53,198 nt of DNA from Xylophilus ampelinus (GCF_901875635.1 NZ_CABFMN010000101.1:1-53198); one strand, 5' to 3'. Positions 34,860 to 44,243 are shown, counted from the stretch's first letter. Numbers and translations: made by a program. Notes: a model not told the origin generated them from the letters alone.

Positions 34860-35586
34860 GCAACTTCTTGCAATCTTCCTGGCCGCATTTGCGTTCCTCG
34901 CCCCGATGCAGGCGAAGGCAGGCATTCCGGTGATTGACGTCACGGCCGTCGCCAACCTGATCCAGCAGGTCATGTACTGGCAGCAGCAGATTTCGGCGAT
35001 GCAAAAGCAGTTCGACCAGCTCAAGGCCTCGAAAGAGCAGCTTCAGCAAACCTACAGCTCCATGACGGGCACGCGAGGCATGGACCAGTTGCTCCCGATG
35101 TCCAACATGGACCGCAACTACCTGCCGCAGAGCTACGACGACCTGATGCGAGTCACCAACGGGTCGTCGCAGGGCTACGCGGGCCTGTCCGGTCAGGTCC
35201 AGTCGGTCATGGATGCCAACAAGATCCTCTCGACCACGCAGATGGATGCCTTGAGCCCAGACATGCGCCAGATGGTCGACAAGGGCAGACAGGCATCGGC
35301 AATGCTCAACGGGCTGACGCGGAGCGCGTACCAGAACACCAGCAGCCGCTTCTCGGCACTCCAGCAGTTGATCGGCGCCATCGGCCGCACCAACGACCCC
35401 AAGGCGATTCAGGAACTGCAGGCACGCATTCAGGCCGAGCAGACCATGCTCACGAACGAACAGACCAAGCTGCAGAGTCTGTATCAAATCGCTCAGTCCG
35501 AGGACATGACGCGCAGGCAACAGATGCGGGAGCGATCTGCCTCGGACATCGGCACGGTCAGAGCGTTGCCCTCAGTCAACTACTGA
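34852..35586 (+). CDS. virB5: VirB5 minor pilin / TrbJ-like protein
   Basis: The 244-residue protein has a signal peptide (MRKQLLAIFLAAFAFLAPMQ-AKA), then the VirB5-type mature start GIPVIDVTAVANLIQQVMYW and long Gln-rich helices (ISAMQKQFDQLKASKEQLQQ and RIQAEQTMLTNEQTKLQSLY). It is a minor pilus component at the tip. The start at 34852 has AGAGG seven bases upstream and overlaps the virB4 stop. Confidence 0.9.
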   Translation: MRKQLLAIFLAAFAFLAPMQAKAGIPVIDVTAVANLIQQVMYWQQQISAMQKQFDQLKASKEQLQQTYSSMTGTRGMDQLLPMSNMDRNYLPQSYDDLMRVTNGSSQGYAGLSGQVQSVMDANKILSTTQMDALSPDMRQMVDKGRQASAMLNGLTRSAYQNTSSRFSALQQLIGAIGRTNDPKAIQELQARIQAEQTMLTNEQTKLQSLYQIAQSEDMTRRQQMRERSASDIGTVRALPSVNY

Positions 35587-35601
35587 TGTGACGAATTTCC
35601 G

Positions 35602-35835
35602 ATGACCAAAGTCTCCTGGATCGCCATCGCCATCGTGCTCGCAGCCGCTGGAGGCGGCGGTGCCGTGTATCTCTTCAATCAACAGGTAGAGCCTCCTGCG
35701 CCAACACCATCCTCAGCGGCTTCTCCAGCTGTTGCACCGGCGCCCGCCAGGGATCGAACAAAGGAGAAGCTCGAGGGAATTGGGGACTTTCGAAAGCTGA
35801 AGCCTGTGCAGATTCCCGAAGGTCCCGCACGCTAA
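35602..35835 (+). CDS. small membrane-anchored protein between virB5 and virB6
   Basis: The 77-residue product has one N-terminal helix (WIAIAIVLAAAGGGGAVYLF) and a Pro/Ala-rich periplasmic tail ending KLKPVQIPEGPAR. It has no lipobox cysteine, so it is not VirB7. Its position is where entry-exclusion or small accessory genes occur in other transfer operons, but nothing in the sequence shows that role. Base composition here and in virB6 is visibly less GC-rich than in the flanking genes. Confidence 0.65.
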   Translation: MTKVSWIAIAIVLAAAGGGGAVYLFNQQVEPPAPTPSSAASPAVAPAPARDRTKEKLEGIGDFRKLKPVQIPEGPAR

Positions 35836-35839
35836 GCCC

Positions 35840-36895
35840 ATGGATTTCTTCGCGCAGTTCCTCTCGTGGCTCGACAAGATCCTGGTCAGCTACGTCAGCT
35901 CTCACACTTCGCAGGTCGCATCCGCGATCGAGCCGGCCGCAGTCACATTGGCCACGATCTACGTGATGCTCTGGGGCTATCTCAGCATGACCGGCCGGAT
36001 TCAAGAGCCGATTTGGGAGGGTGTAAAGCGCATTCTTACGATTGCCTTGATCTTGGGCGTTGGACTTCGACTCTGGACCTATAACGAGATCATCACCGAT
36101 ACGTTCTACAAGGCACCTGAGCAATTGGCACGGTCGATTGTTGGATCCTCAGACGTCGTTGGCGTCATCGACAAAGTGTGGCTGGACGGGGCATCGATAG
36201 CAGCGAACTTGCTAGGCAAAGGCAGTATCTTGGACAGCGACTTTGCGTACTACGCTGCAGGATTTCTTGTTTACATTTTTGTCGGGCTCACCGTCGTAGT
36301 CACTGCCTTCCTGCTTGGACTTTCGAAGGTCGCGATTGCTGTCCTGCTGGCGCTTGGTCCAGTGTTCATCGTCCTGCTATTTTTCGAGACGACAAAGCGA
36401 TTCTTCGAGGCATGGTTGGCCCAATTAGCCAACTATGCGCTCATCTGCATTCTGACAACGCTCACGGCGTCCTTGCTCCTGAACATCGTCAAGGCCTATG
36501 CAGCCAACGCTGCTGCTGCAGGCTCTGGGATCACGATCGCTGAGAGCGTTCGGGTATGCCTTGCCTCCGCGCTGGTGTTTCTTGTCATGCGGCAGGTGAT
36601 GCCGATTGCTTCCGGTCTCGCGAGTGGCGTAGCCCTGAGCACCTATGGTGTGATCTCGGGAGGAATCCGCTGGGGCATGGGCGGAGCCAAGCGCTCCACC
36701 TACGAATTCAGCCGCGGCGTCATCGATGGCGCTCGCCGTGAACCCGGTAGCCGCTGGGACTCCTTCCGCCGCTTGGCCGGCAATCGAGTCGGCACCGGCC
36801 TCTCATCGGCTGCGCGGGCGATCACGCCCAACCGGCGCGGAGGGACCGTCATTCCTCGCGAGCAGGTGATGCCGAACCCCACGCACCGGCAGTGA
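35840..36895 (+). CDS. virB6: VirB6/TrbL inner-membrane channel protein
   Basis: The 351-residue polytopic protein has a short N-terminal domain and about five to six membrane helices (for example ILTIALILGVGLRLW, FLVYIFVGLTVVVTAFLLGL, VAIAVLLALGPVFIVLLFFE). The conserved VirB6 pattern around LALGPVFI...TKRFFEAWLAQLANY is present, and the C-terminus is a basic cytoplasmic tail. It forms part of the inner-membrane translocation pore. It starts four bases after the preceding stop. Codon use in the middle of this gene is notably AT-richer than in virB4 or virB8, suggesting recombination. Confidence 0.92.
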   Translation: MDFFAQFLSWLDKILVSYVSSHTSQVASAIEPAAVTLATIYVMLWGYLSMTGRIQEPIWEGVKRILTIALILGVGLRLWTYNEIITDTFYKAPEQLARSIVGSSDVVGVIDKVWLDGASIAANLLGKGSILDSDFAYYAAGFLVYIFVGLTVVVTAFLLGLSKVAIAVLLALGPVFIVLLFFETTKRFFEAWLAQLANYALICILTTLTASLLLNIVKAYAANAAAAGSGITIAESVRVCLASALVFLVMRQVMPIASGLASGVALSTYGVISGGIRWGMGGAKRSTYEFSRGVIDGARREPGSRWDSFRRLAGNRVGTGLSSAARAITPNRRGGTVIPREQVMPNPTHRQ

Positions 36896-36908
36896 GGCGA
36901 ACACACTC

Positions 36909-37061
36909 GTGAAGCTACTCCTCGCCTTGTCGTTTCTCGCGGTGCTGGCCGCCTGCGGCACCCGCCCTCCCCTGCCGCCGGAGTGCGAGGGCGAACTGTC
37001 GCCCATCAACACCCCCACCTCCCTTTCCGGAATGTCCAATGAAGCGCGATCCGGCACTTGA
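36909..37061 (+). CDS. virB7: VirB7-like lipoprotein (very short)
   Basis: A 50-residue frame begins at GTG (VKLLLALSFLAVLAACGTRP) with a perfect lipoprotein signal, lipobox LAAC with the lipidated Cys at residue 16. The mature part is short and Pro-rich and contains one more Cys (PPECEGELS). VirB7 is the outer-membrane lipoprotein that binds VirB9. The gene sits exactly between virB6 and virB8 and overlaps virB8 by 23 bases. GAGG lies about 13 bases before the GTG, a long spacing. It is short enough to be missed by automatic gene callers. Confidence 0.85.
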   Translation: MKLLLALSFLAVLAACGTRPPLPPECEGELSPINTPTSLSGMSNEARSGT

Positions 37062-37770
37062 GAACTACCTCGCCGAGGCGCAGAGCTGGGAGCTCGATCG
37101 GGCGAGGCGCTCGGAGCGGTCCGCAAAGATCGCCTGGGGCGTTGCAAGTGCATCCGGCCTCATCGCACTCCTGTCGGTCGGCGCCGTGGCCGGCCTCACG
37201 CCGCTCAAGCAGCCCGTCCCGGTCGTCATCCGCGTCGACAGCAGCAGCGGCATCGTGGACGTCGTCCCCCGGTACGAGGGCACGACCGACGTGGAGCAGA
37301 TCGTCACCCGCAACCTGCTCCAGAACTACGTCATCTCCCGCGAGCGCTACTTCTATGGCACCGCCGAGCCCGACTACGAGCTCGTGGCTTCGCAAAACTC
37401 GCCGAAGCTCAACCAGGACTGGGCAGCCCTGTGGGAAGCCAACAACCCACAGTCGCCGCTGAACCTCTTCAAGGACGGCACGGCCATCAGGACCCAGGTG
37501 CGGTCGGTCACCTTCTTGAAGCTCGAGAGCGGCAAGGACAAGCTGGCCCAGGTCCGGTTCACCCGTTACGCACGCGCCGGCGGCACGGGCGATGAACAGG
37601 CCACCCACTGGGTGTCCACCATCGAGTTCGCCTATGTCGCCCCGTCCAAGGACGAGAAGTGGCGATCGCTCAACCCCCTCGGGTTCCGGGTGATCGAATA
37701 CCGGCGCGAGCCGGAGACCGTTTCGACCAGCACGGCGCCCGCTCCCACCATCAAGCAGGGCGCCCGATGA
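37039..37770 (+). CDS. virB8: VirB8 inner-membrane scaffold protein
   Basis: The 243-residue bitopic protein has a cytoplasmic N-terminus (LENYLAEAQSWELDRARRSE), one membrane helix (about 32-52: IAWGVASASGLIALLSVGAV), and the NTF2-like periplasmic domain with VPVVIRVDSSSGIVDVVPRY and NYVISRERYFYG. It links VirB proteins and positions the core complex. It overlaps virB7 upstream, and its stop overlaps the virB9 start (ATGA). Confidence 0.95.
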   Translation: MKRDPALENYLAEAQSWELDRARRSERSAKIAWGVASASGLIALLSVGAVAGLTPLKQPVPVVIRVDSSSGIVDVVPRYEGTTDVEQIVTRNLLQNYVISRERYFYGTAEPDYELVASQNSPKLNQDWAALWEANNPQSPLNLFKDGTAIRTQVRSVTFLKLESGKDKLAQVRFTRYARAGGTGDEQATHWVSTIEFAYVAPSKDEKWRSLNPLGFRVIEYRREPETVSTSTAPAPTIKQGAR

Positions 37771-38606
37771 AGCTAGCGGCTGTTTCTCGTCGCTGGCTCG
37801 ATGCGATTGCCTTGGCTGGATGCCTCGCTGCCGTTGGCTCCCATGCCTTGGCTGCGACAGTCCCGCCGACAGGCAAGGTGGATGCGCGCGTGCGCGTCGT
37901 CAACTACAACCCGGAGGATGTTGTCACCCTGCACGGGTACGTCGGCTACCAGATCCACCTCCAGTTCGCCGAGGGTGAAGAGTTCGTGAACCTCGGATCC
38001 GGCGACAACGCCGCGTTCGACGTCGGCGCCGAGCGCAACCACTTCTTCATCAAGCCGAAGGAAGCTCGCGCCTCTACCAACCTCACGGTCCTCACAAACC
38101 GCCGGGCCTACCACTTCGACTACACCGTGTCCGCCGCAGCGCCCAAGGGTGCCGCGGCCAGGCGCATGGTCTATTCGATCCGATTCGCCTACCCGGAGGA
38201 GGAGGCCCGCACACTGGCGGCCGAGGCAGAGCGTCGTCGCGCCGAGGCGCGGATGAGCCAGGCCTCCGACCGATCGCGCAACACCAACTACTGGTTCTGC
38301 GGCAGCGACTCGCTTAAGCCCATGAGCGCCTACGACGACGGCGTCCAAACGCGCCTGCGCTTCCAGGCGCGGTCCGAGTTCCCGGCCATGTTTGTCCAGA
38401 ACGACGATGGCTCGGAGTCGCTGCTCAATTTCAACGTCGAAGCCGATGAGGTGGTGATCCACCGCGTCGCGCGGCGTTTCGTATTGCGCCGCGGTCAGTT
38501 GGTCGGCTGCGTCGTCAATCAGTCCTTCGCAGGCGGTGGCGCGCGCACGCCCAACAACACGAACGCGTCAGGCGTGCAGCGCACCACGGCGGGAGAAGCA
38601 CCATGA
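37767..38606 (+). CDS. virB9: VirB9 core-complex protein
   Basis: The 279-residue periplasmic protein has a signal peptide (about 1-29, ending SHALA), an N-terminal domain with RVRVVNYNPEDVVTLHGYVG, and the C-terminal domain with TNYWFCGSDSLKPMSAYDDG (typical VirB9 motif) and VIHRVARRFVLRRGQLVGCV. The cysteines could pair with VirB7. The start at 37767 gives the signal peptide and an ATGA overlap with virB8; the end overlaps virB10 in the same way. Confidence 0.95.
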   Translation: MKLAAVSRRWLDAIALAGCLAAVGSHALAATVPPTGKVDARVRVVNYNPEDVVTLHGYVGYQIHLQFAEGEEFVNLGSGDNAAFDVGAERNHFFIKPKEARASTNLTVLTNRRAYHFDYTVSAAAPKGAAARRMVYSIRFAYPEEEARTLAAEAERRRAEARMSQASDRSRNTNYWFCGSDSLKPMSAYDDGVQTRLRFQARSEFPAMFVQNDDGSESLLNFNVEADEVVIHRVARRFVLRRGQLVGCVVNQSFAGGGARTPNNTNASGVQRTTAGEAP

Positions 38607-39940
38607 CGGAGTTCAACCGTGGTCGGCCAGACCCGAACGACAACGACATCCGCCCCCGCGATCAAAGTGATGGCCGTGTGGATCTCGACACTGGCGAGAT
38701 TCTCCCTGACCGCCAGCAGCGGCCTGCCGAGTCTGGCGCCGCACCGTCCACCACCGTGCAGGGCGAACGCGCCATCCCCTCGGTCAATCGCGAGCGGTCC
38801 ATTCAGTCCCGTGTGAGCGGCGGCTTGGCGTTGGCGACGATGGTGCTCCTCGGTGCCGGCTTCCTGTTCTGGTACTACAACACACAGTACGGCAAGACAC
38901 GGGATGCCGAGGAAGCGGCGCGCAAGGCTGCAGCGGCGCGAGCTGGCGGCGAGATGAAGGTCCCGCCCCTGGGTCGGATCGATCCGCCCAAGCCCCCGGA
39001 GCCACCCGTTGCCGCCGCAGGGCCGACGCCGCCTCCCCCGCCCCCTGCAGCCGCGACGCCCGGTGCACCGCCGCAGAAGACGCCGGAGCAGCTCGCCCTG
39101 GAGCGGCAGCTTGGCACGCCGGTCCTTCGCAAGGGCCAGTCACTGACGGGTGCTGGCATGCCCTACGGCACCCCGGACGCCATGGCCGCCGGAGGCGTCG
39201 CGCCCGGCCAATCCGGCATTCCCAATGTCGCCCAGTTGATCGGCGCCATGCAGGGCACGGCGCCCGCCGGTGCGCAGGGCACCAGCAGCCTGGCTGCCAA
39301 CCTCAAGCCCACGCCGTCGCCGGCCGTGATGGCCCAGAAGCTGCCCACGCGCCGCATGCTCCTGCCCAAAGGCGCCTTCATCGACTGCACGCTGGAAACC
39401 GCCATAGATTCGACCTACGAGGGCATGACCACCTGCATCGGCGCGAACGACATCTACGGCGCGGACGGCAAGGTGGTGCTCCTGGAGCGCGGCACGAAGT
39501 ATGTGGGCGAGCAGAAAGGCTCGCCGCGCCAGGGCCAAGGTCGGGTGTTCGTCGCCTGGAACGAGGCCCGCACACCTACGGGCGTGGTCGTGCAACTCGC
39601 CTCTCCCGGCACCGACGAACTCGGCCGCAACGGGCTGCCCGGCTACGTCGACAACCACTTCTGGGATCGCTTCGGTGCGGCGCTGCTCATCTCGGTGGTG
39701 GATGGGGCCATGCAGGCCATCGCCGCCAACCAGCAGAGCGGCACGAGCGTGGGCAGCGGCGGCGGTGTGAGCTTCGGCGCACAAGGCAGCCGGGAGGTCA
39801 TGACCGAGGTGCTGCGTAACACGATCGCCATCCCGCCGACCGTGATCAAGAACCAGGGCGAGCGCATCCAGATTCTTGTGGCGCGCGACGTCGATTTCAG
39901 GAGTGTCTATGCGCTTCGAACCGACCCCGAATCCCCGTGA
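38603..39940 (+). CDS. virB10: VirB10 core-complex protein
   Basis: The 445-residue protein has a cytoplasmic N-terminus, one membrane helix (about 73-91: GLALATMVLLGAGFLFWYYN), and a long Pro-rich periplasmic linker (PPKPPEPPVAAAGPTPPPPP). The conserved C-terminal barrel domain follows, with RRMLLPKGAFIDCTLETAID, ERGTKYVGEQKG and the alpha-helical antenna region near NHFWDRFGAALLISVVDGAM. It spans both membranes and senses ATPase energy. The start overlaps virB9 (ATGA). Confidence 0.96.
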   Translation: MTEFNRGRPDPNDNDIRPRDQSDGRVDLDTGEILPDRQQRPAESGAAPSTTVQGERAIPSVNRERSIQSRVSGGLALATMVLLGAGFLFWYYNTQYGKTRDAEEAARKAAAARAGGEMKVPPLGRIDPPKPPEPPVAAAGPTPPPPPPAAATPGAPPQKTPEQLALERQLGTPVLRKGQSLTGAGMPYGTPDAMAAGGVAPGQSGIPNVAQLIGAMQGTAPAGAQGTSSLAANLKPTPSPAVMAQKLPTRRMLLPKGAFIDCTLETAIDSTYEGMTTCIGANDIYGADGKVVLLERGTKYVGEQKGSPRQGQGRVFVAWNEARTPTGVVVQLASPGTDELGRNGLPGYVDNHFWDRFGAALLISVVDGAMQAIAANQQSGTSVGSGGGVSFGAQGSREVMTEVLRNTIAIPPTVIKNQGERIQILVARDVDFRSVYALRTDPESP

Positions 39941-41045
39941 CCGCGCCGGGGCCGAGGGCACGACCGGCGCGGCGGCCCCGACGGCCAAGACCGCGCAGGA
40001 CGCCCCCTCCTCCCTCTCGCTCTTCCTGGGCCCACTCGGCCGCCTGCTCGAAGACCCCGAGGTGACGGAGATCTGCATCAACGAGCCCGGCACCGCCTTC
40101 GTCGAGCGACAGTCGGGCTGGTCACGCGAGGAACTGCCGTTTGCCAGCTACGACTGGTGCCTCGCGATCGCCAAGCTGGTCGCCAACTTCACGCGCCAGC
40201 GCATCTCCGCCAACGAACCGCTCCTCTCGGCCACCCTGCCGGGCGGCGAGCGGATCCAGATCGTCCTGCCGCCTGCCACACAGGAGCGCACCGTCTCCAT
40301 CACCATCCGTCGCCCGTCCAACGCCCTCTGGACGCTGGAGGAACTGGATGCCATCGGCATCTTCCGCCCGACGCGCAGCGTGCCCGCTATCCCGGCGCAC
40401 CAGGCACAGATCGCGCACCTCACACCCGAAGACCGGGAGCTGACCGGGCTGCTCGCGCGCAGACAGTTCGCCGCCTTCCTGCGCCGCGCCGTGCATCTGC
40501 GCAAGAACATCCTCTTCTCGGGCGCCACCGGCTCGGGCAAGACCACCGTCAGCAAGGCGCTCATCCTGGAGGTTCCGCCAGAGGACCGCCTCATCACGAT
40601 CGAGGACGTGAAGGAACTGTCGCTGCGCAACCAGCCAAACCACGTGCGCCTCTTCTACTCCCAGGGCGCGCAGGGCCAGGCGGAGGTGACGCCCGGCCAG
40701 CTGCTCGCCAGCGCCAAGCGGCAGCGCCCCGACCGCGTCTTCGTGTCCGAGCTGCGCACCGGGGACGAGGTCTATGACTACCTCGTCTCCGTGAACACCG
40801 GCCACCCCGGATCGATCACCAGCGTGCACGCCGACAGTGCCGAGATGGCCTTCGTGGCGTTGGCGCAGCTCATGAAGCGCAGCCAGGCCGGCCAGGGCAT
40901 GAGCACCCGTGAAGGCGTCGAGCTCGCGCAGATGAGCGTCGATGTCGTCGTCCAGTGCGCCCGCGACCGCAACAGCACGGGCAGCCCGCGCATCGTCCGA
41001 GAGATCTGGTATGACCCTGGCACCAAGCACCGAGGGCTTTCCTAG
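39909..41045 (+). CDS. virB11: VirB11 secretion ATPase
   Basis: The 378-residue hexameric ATPase has the N-terminal domain (LEDPEVTEICINEPGTAFVE) and the RecA-like domain with Walker A GATGSGKTT at about residues 206-214. The Asp box LITIEDVKEL, Walker B region DRVFVSELRTGDEVYDYL and His box GHPGSITSVHAD follow. It drives pilus assembly and substrate transfer with VirB4 and VirD4. The start at 39909 has AGGAG five bases upstream and lies 32 bases inside virB10. Confidence 0.96.
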   Translation: MRFEPTPNPRDRAGAEGTTGAAAPTAKTAQDAPSSLSLFLGPLGRLLEDPEVTEICINEPGTAFVERQSGWSREELPFASYDWCLAIAKLVANFTRQRISANEPLLSATLPGGERIQIVLPPATQERTVSITIRRPSNALWTLEELDAIGIFRPTRSVPAIPAHQAQIAHLTPEDRELTGLLARRQFAAFLRRAVHLRKNILFSGATGSGKTTVSKALILEVPPEDRLITIEDVKELSLRNQPNHVRLFYSQGAQGQAEVTPGQLLASAKRQRPDRVFVSELRTGDEVYDYLVSVNTGHPGSITSVHADSAEMAFVALAQLMKRSQAGQGMSTREGVELAQMSVDVVVQCARDRNSTGSPRIVREIWYDPGTKHRGLS

Positions 41046-42996
41046 TCCGTTCAAGATCGCCGTCGCGCTGCTCGCGGCCGCGGTGATGGGCGTGTACGTG
41101 GCGGGCTATGCCTTTCTCATGCGCATGAAGCTGCCGCCCCATGACGCCTCGCTGCTGACGATCCACCAATACTGGCAGGCCTATGGTGACCGCCCGGATG
41201 TCCGCCAGGCGCTGCTCACCTGCCTCGCCGGCGCGCAGGGCGTCTGCCTGGGCCTGGTCGGCGTGGCCATGCTTCCGCGCCGACGGCCGCTGCATGGCGA
41301 GGCCCGGTTCGCGTCACGCCGCGAGATCGAGAAGGCGGGCCTGCTGAGGGACCACGGGATCATCCTGGGCCGCCTCGGCAGTCGCTATCTGGTCCTTCCG
41401 GGCCAGCAGGGCGTCGAGCTCGAGGCCCCGCCGCGCAGCGGCAAGGGCGTCGGGGTGGTCGTGCCGAATCTCTTGAACTGGCCGGGCTCGACCATCGTCA
41501 GCGACATCAAGGGCGAGAACTTCATGCGCACGGCGGGCTTCCGCGCGTCGCACGGCCAGGATGTCCACCTCTTCGACCCGCTGTCCGAAAAGGAGTGCTC
41601 GGCCCGCTGGAATCCGCTGGGCTACGTGTCCGAGGAGCCCTACCGCTGCATCGACGACCTGCAGCGCATCGCCACGATGCTGTTTCCGGACCCGCTGGCC
41701 GGCGACCCGTTCTGGACCTCGTCCGCCCGATCGCTGTTCCTGGGCATCGCGCTGTACCTGTTCGAGGTACCCGACGCCACGCGCACGCTGGGCGAAGTGC
41801 TGCGCCAGGGCATGGCCAGTGACGCCGAGGGTTTCCAGAAGCACTGGAAGCGGGTCATCGACGCCTGCGAGCGGGCAGGCTATCCGCTGTCGCAGGAGGC
41901 GGTGCAAAGCCTGTACGACGTGATCGACCTAGCGCCCACGACGGCTTCCAGCATCCGCAAGACCTTCACGAGCCGTCTGGACCTGTGGCTCAACCCGATG
42001 ATCGATGCGGCGACCTCGGCCAACGACTTCGACCTGCGCGACCTGAGGAAGCGGCCGATCTCCATATACGTCCAGATCAACCCGGACAACATCGCACGGC
42101 TGCAGCCGCTGTTGAACCTCTTCTTCCAGCAGGCGATCGGCCTGCAGACGCGAGAGCTCCCGGAAACGAATCCCGCGCTCAAGCACCAGCTCCTGCTGAT
42201 GCTCGACGAGTTCCCCGCCCTCGGCCGCATCCCAGTCATCGCGGAATCCACGGCCTTCCTGCCCGGCTACAACGTCCGCACGGTGGTGATCGTGCAGTCC
42301 AACTCGCAGCTGATCGAGAAGTACGGCGGCGAAGGCGCGAAGTCGATTCGCAAGATGCTGGCGGCCCGGATCGTCTTCCCGCCCAAGGAGTATGACGACG
42401 CCGAGGCGATCTCGCGCGAACTCGGCACGTACACCGTGCGCCAGAAGAGCATCAGCCGGCCGATGTTCGGCGGCGCCGGCAAGGGTGCCTCCGTCAGCCT
42501 CAGCGATCAGCCCCGCCGCCTGCTTCTGCCGCAGGAGGTCAAGGAGTTGGGCCCCTCTCGGATGATTCTCTTCTACGAGGGCCTGCGCCCCATACTGGCC
42601 CACCGCATCCGCTACTTCGACGACAAGTCCTTCGCCAAGCGGGAGCTGCCACCGCCTGCCGTGCCGAAGCTCGGCGTCCAGAAATCCGACCAAGCAGGCG
42701 CGCCAACGGCCACATCGCCAGCCGCGCGGCCCGCGTCACCTGCTGGGACCACACCCCGACCTGCGGGCGCATCCAGCGCCACGCCAGTCACCGCAGCCGC
42801 CCATCGATCTGGACAGAGCGGCGGATCGACCATCACCAAGGAGGTGTCCGCCATGTCCGCCGCCGTACTCAACGACGAGCTGAAGCTCAACGACTTCTCT
42901 TTCGACTTCGACGATGTCGAGATTCCCACCGAGCCTTTGAGCGATGACGAGATCAAGCAGCGCGCCGATGACTTCGTGGCTCGCCTGCTCGACTGA
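41011..42996 (+). CDS. virD4: VirD4/TraG coupling protein
   Basis: The 661-residue coupling protein brings the relaxosome to the secretion channel. Two N-terminal membrane helices (FKIAVALLAAAVMGVYVAGY and LLTCLAGAQGVCLGLVGVAM) are followed by Walker A PPRSGKGVGVVVPNL near residue 140-154 and Walker B LLLMLDEFPALGRIP near residue 395. The C-terminus is an extra Ala/Pro/Thr-rich linker ending in the acidic segment LNDFSFDFDDVEIPTEPLSD, perhaps a substrate-docking tail. The start at 41011 has GAGAG upstream and overlaps the virB11 end by 35 bases. Confidence 0.95.
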   Translation: MTLAPSTEGFPSPFKIAVALLAAAVMGVYVAGYAFLMRMKLPPHDASLLTIHQYWQAYGDRPDVRQALLTCLAGAQGVCLGLVGVAMLPRRRPLHGEARFASRREIEKAGLLRDHGIILGRLGSRYLVLPGQQGVELEAPPRSGKGVGVVVPNLLNWPGSTIVSDIKGENFMRTAGFRASHGQDVHLFDPLSEKECSARWNPLGYVSEEPYRCIDDLQRIATMLFPDPLAGDPFWTSSARSLFLGIALYLFEVPDATRTLGEVLRQGMASDAEGFQKHWKRVIDACERAGYPLSQEAVQSLYDVIDLAPTTASSIRKTFTSRLDLWLNPMIDAATSANDFDLRDLRKRPISIYVQINPDNIARLQPLLNLFFQQAIGLQTRELPETNPALKHQLLLMLDEFPALGRIPVIAESTAFLPGYNVRTVVIVQSNSQLIEKYGGEGAKSIRKMLAARIVFPPKEYDDAEAISRELGTYTVRQKSISRPMFGGAGKGASVSLSDQPRRLLLPQEVKELGPSRMILFYEGLRPILAHRIRYFDDKSFAKRELPPPAVPKLGVQKSDQAGAPTATSPAARPASPAGTTPRPAGASSATPVTAAAHRSGQSGGSTITKEVSAMSAAVLNDELKLNDFSFDFDDVEIPTEPLSDDEIKQRADDFVARLLD

Positions 42997-43034
42997 CTTC
43001 ACCGCTGGATCTCTACGCACTCCCAGGAGACGCC

Positions 43035-44243
43035 ATGGCCACCGCCAACGCTTCCACAAGCACTACTCATTCATCCGGATCCAAATCTGCCAACTTCGCC
43101 GGCTCCGTGCAGGGCCACGCCGCCGCGCCCGGACGACAGCTTCCGCCAGTGCCTGACGCCATCGAGCGTCGGTACCTGCGGATCCACGACAGCTACCTGT
43201 TTCCAGACCGCACCCTCGCCTTCATCGACGACGGCGGCCGGATCCGGGTGCGGACGGAGAACCGCGAAGTCATGCACAGCGTCGTGGCCATCGCACAGCA
43301 GCGCGGCTGGCGAACGATCGAGGTGCGCGGCACCGAGGCGTTCCGCCAGGGCATCTGGCGCGAGGCCGCACTGCAAGGCATTGAGGTCAAGGGCTACGAA
43401 CCCAACGAGACGGAAAGGCAGCAAGTCGCCCGATCACAGGCGCAACGACGAGGCGGCGACACCCGATCGCGGGGCGAGCCCGGAACCTCCGGTCGCGACC
43501 CAAACCCGCAGAGCGCGTCAGCTCCGACCGGTCGCTCCGCAGCTGGTGATGACGGTGCGACGCGCCAAGACGCGGATGGCTGGCCCCGGTCCGCCCGCAA
43601 TGGTGCCCGGACGCCGATCGTCGGGGTCTTGGTCGCCGCGGCAGCGGCGCCCTACCGCTTCGACCCGGAGCAGCGGATGTCCTTCTACGTCATGGTGCGC
43701 ACCGAGGTCGGTGACCGCACGGTGTGGGGAACCGACCTGGAGCGCGCGCTCGCTGAGTCGGCGTCCCAGCCACGCATCGGAACCGCCGTCGTCCTCATTC
43801 ACCAGGGGACCACATCAGTCGACGTTCGGGTGCCGGACCGCAACGAGGCAGGCGAGCTGGTCGGCGAGAAGAAGATCGTCGCCCAGCGTGCCCGATGGAG
43901 TATCGAAACGATCGACCACTTGCGCTCCCTGCAACAGACGTCCGATTTGTTCCGCTCAGGACAGGACATGCCGCCCGCGTCGCTTGAAGCACAGCCAAAT
44001 CTCGCCGCGGCAACGGCGGGCGCCCGACTCGCGCAGCAGTATGCCCAGCGGGTCACGACTGACGCGCCGTCGCAGCAGCGGCTGGTGCGGGCGATCCGGG
44101 ACCGCCTGGCGGAAGCACTGGCGCAAGGCCGCGACATCCACCTTCCGGCCACCTCGACGGCGGATCGGCAGCAACCACCCCGACAGCCGTCCCGCCAACG
44201 TAGCGGACGGGGACGCGAGGAGCCCATGCATGAGCGCTTTTGA
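43035..44243 (+). CDS. LPD7-domain conjugation-associated protein
   Basis: The 402-residue soluble protein contains a module of the LPD7 type often attached to relaxases: DSYLFPDRTLAFIDDGGRIR, then IEVRGTEAFRQGIWREAALQ and GIEVKGYEPNETERQQ (about 50-130). A second folded part (about 200-290: YRFDPEQRMSFYVMVRTEVG) and a basic, disordered tail follow. AGGAG lies six bases before the ATG. In many elements LPD7 is fused to a relaxase; here it is a separate gene between virD4 and the nuclease gene. The role in transfer is inferred. It overlaps the next gene by 14 bases. Confidence 0.75.
   Translation: MATANASTSTTHSSGSKSANFAGSVQGHAAAPGRQLPPVPDAIERRYLRIHDSYLFPDRTLAFIDDGGRIRVRTENREVMHSVVAIAQQRGWRTIEVRGTEAFRQGIWREAALQGIEVKGYEPNETERQQVARSQAQRRGGDTRSRGEPGTSGRDPNPQSASAPTGRSAAGDDGATRQDADGWPRSARNGARTPIVGVLVAAAAAPYRFDPEQRMSFYVMVRTEVGDRTVWGTDLERALAESASQPRIGTAVVLIHQGTTSVDVRVPDRNEAGELVGEKKIVAQRARWSIETIDHLRSLQQTSDLFRSGQDMPPASLEAQPNLAAATAGARLAQQYAQRVTTDAPSQQRLVRAIRDRLAEALAQGRDIHLPATSTADRQQPPRQPSRQRSGRGREEPMHERF

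Noticed and set aside
32814..35024. 736-codon open frame on the minus strand
   Set aside because: It is antisense to virB4 and virB5, has no family resemblance and arises from GC-rich third positions of the real genes.
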